This document shows, piece by piece, positions 12,646 through 13,852 of a DNA stretch of 13,852 bases (its first letter is position 1; each line of letters starts with the position of its first letter). The DNA is from Bacteriovoracaceae bacterium (GTDB lineage Bacteria; Bdellovibrionota; UBA1018). The notes under the pieces are model-generated. The model was not told the origin of the DNA. It was given only the letters and a program-made list of their open reading frames with translations, and searched no databases. A program made the position numbers and the translations under genes. Where the stretch lies: positions 1 to 13,852 of the forward strand of contig CANFHS010000040.1 of NCBI GenBank assembly GCA_947446835.1. Direction: 5' to 3'.

Positions 12646-13852
12646 TTATGGTCGCCCGTCTTTCCGGCGGCGAACCTGCTCTCCATAATGGAAGTAGGAA
12701 GGGCGAGGCGTCCTGGCTGCGGTCGAATAATCGATGGCAACGAGCCCGAACCGCGAGCCAAGTCCCTCGGCCCACTCGAAGTTGTCGGTCAAGGACCAGT
12801 GCAGGTAACCCAGGACCGGCACGCCGGCTTTCCTGGCCTGGTCCAGCTGCTCCAGGTGGCGATCCAGGAATTCCACGCGGAGCGCGTCCTCCGAATCGGC
12901 CAGTCCGTTTTCGGTGACCAGGATCGGAAGCTTCCAGCGCCTCCAGGCCGTCCGGAGCGCCTCGGAGAGGCCCTCCGGATAGATTTCCCAGCCCAGGTCG
13001 GTCTTGGGTCCGGGCCCCCAGGTGCGGTCCATGAACGGGGGCAGGAGCACGGCGCGGATCAAGTTGCGGGAGTAGTAGTTGATGCCGATGAAGTCCAGGC
13101 CCGGGTCGGGGGCCCGCTTGACCTCGTCGAGGAAACGGAAGTTGTACTGCTGGTTGGCCGCGGAGGTGGCCCAGCGGTCAAAGGCGTGGCCGTTGCGTTT
13201 GGGCTGGAGAACCTGCCAGTTCTTGGCAATCCCGATCCGGAGATCCGGAAACCCCAGGGCGCGGATCTTGCGGACGGCTGCCAGGTGGGCACGGGCCAGG
13301 TTCCGCATGGCCGAATCGGCTGCCTTGAAGTCCTTCTTGCCGGGCGGCCAGAGGCCAGCCGTGTAGGACTGGAGCACCTGGACTTCGGGCTCGTTCAAGG
13401 TGAGCCACCAGCGCACGGAGGCTGGAGGCGCCGCCAGGGCCTTGATCACGACCTGCGCCAGCTGGGCGAATCGCTCGACGTAATTCGGGGCCAGGAGCCC
13501 ACCTTTTTGCGCCAGCCAAAGCGGCAGCACGGTGTGATTCAGCGTCACCACGGGTTCAAGTCCGCGAGCGCGCATGGCCACGAGCATCCGCTCATAATGT
13601 TCCAGCGCGTCCAGGTCGTAGTTTCCTTCCGAGGGTTCCACCCGTTCCCAGGCGATGGAGATGCGGAACGCGTTCAGGCCGATGCCCTGGGCCAGGGCGA
13701 AATCCTCGTCGTAACGGTGCCAGAAGTCGGTGGCCACGTCGGCACGGGTTCCGTCCTTGATCCTGCCCGGTTGCCGGGTCCAGGCCAGCCAGTCGGAGTC
13801 GCGCGGCGAGCCCTCGACCTGGAAGGCCGAGTTGCCGACCCCCCAGAGGAAG
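12646..13852 (-). CDS. Family 1 glycoside hydrolase (beta-glucosidase-like), N-terminus beyond the right edge
   Basis: The frame runs from the right edge to the TAA at 12648-12646, giving 401 visible residues. The first visible residues FLWGVGNSAFQVEG are the usual GH1 opening, so only a few residues and the start codon appear to be missing. Catalytic residues are present: the acid/base Glu in WLTLNEPE (codon 13392-13390) and the nucleophile Glu in VTENG (codon 12912-12910). Substrate-site residues include Gln of SAFQVEG, NH in TLNH, and the YLHWSLTDNFEWAEG block. That last Glu is found in glucosidases and galactosidases; 6-phospho-beta-glucosidases usually lack it. The protein retains the (beta/alpha)8-barrel core and appears cytoplasmic unless a signal lies outside the window. 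It cleaves beta-glycosides in known relatives; the exact sugar is unknown. It lies 42 bases upstream of the H-NOX gene on the same strand. Confidence 0.95.
   Translation of the reverse strand, partial: FLWGVGNSAFQVEGSPRDSDWLAWTRQPGRIKDGTRADVATDFWHRYDEDFALAQGIGLNAFRISIAWERVEPSEGNYDLDALEHYERMLVAMRARGLEPVVTLNHTVLPLWLAQKGGLLAPNYVERFAQLAQVVIKALAAPPASVRWWLTLNEPEVQVLQSYTAGLWPPGKKDFKAADSAMRNLARAHLAAVRKIRALGFPDLRIGIAKNWQVLQPKRNGHAFDRWATSAANQQYNFRFLDEVKRAPDPGLDFIGINYYSRNLIRAVLLPPFMDRTWGPGPKTDLGWEIYPEGLSEALRTAWRRWKLPILVTENGLADSEDALRVEFLDRHLEQLDQARKAGVPVLGYLHWSLTDNFEWAEGLGSRFGLVAIDYSTAARTPRPSYFHYGEQVRRRKDGRP

Noticed and set aside
1..13852. CRISPR arrays, tRNA or rRNA genes, insertion sequences, phage or toxin-antitoxin genes
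   Set aside because: I looked for regular repeats, cloverleaf-type sequences, transposase or integrase motifs and short toxin-like pairs, and saw none. Genes fill almost the whole window.

Overview
The window is gene-dense, high-GC bacterial DNA with 13 protein-coding genes, almost no spacer sequence, and no RNA gene, insertion sequence, phage gene or CRISPR array that I can see. Two lipoprotein-type signal peptides point to a Gram-negative-like cell envelope. The gene mix (H-NOX with an HNOBA/GAF histidine kinase, a phosphoribosyltransferase-hydrolase fusion, Cys-rich lipoproteins) suggests one of the former deltaproteobacterial lineages such as a Bdellovibrionota or Myxococcota relative. 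That placement is a guess and no marker gene is present.

Layout. (1) 1-960 on the minus strand is the front part of a lipoprotein with a caspase-like His-Gly/Cys pair; it runs off the left edge. (2) 1029-4547 on the plus strand holds a small helical protein, a two-domain NitT/TauT-type ABC permease and its ATPase with a C-terminal AAA-associated domain; no substrate-binding protein is nearby. (3) 6997 down to 4504 on the minus strand is a stress-type operon: a phosphoribosyltransferase/alpha-beta hydrolase fusion, a 68-residue protein, and a tandem universal stress protein joined to it by an ATGA overlap. (4) 7061-10313 on the plus strand, divergent from the previous operon, holds a lipoprotein with an HExxH motif, an alpha/beta hydrolase-like protein that has lost all three catalytic residues (ATGA overlap), and a soluble histidine kinase. 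(5) 13852 down to 10333 on the minus strand holds a family 1 glycoside hydrolase (N-terminus off the right edge), an H-NOX haem nitric-oxide sensor, and its HNOBA-GAF histidine kinase, abutting with no gap.

How they may work together. The H-NOX/HNOBA-kinase pair is a recognisable gas-sensing two-component input. It sits tail to tail with a second kinase, and no response regulator is visible. The neighbouring operon carries two gene types (universal stress protein, phosphoribosyltransferase-hydrolase fusion) that also appear together in the NO/hypoxia-induced DosR dormancy regulon of Mycobacterium. A plausible but unproven reading is a nitric-oxide or low-oxygen response island. Its most unusual element is the catalytically dead paralogue of the active hydrolase, encoded between a lipoprotein and a histidine kinase, where it could act as a ligand-binding sensor subunit.
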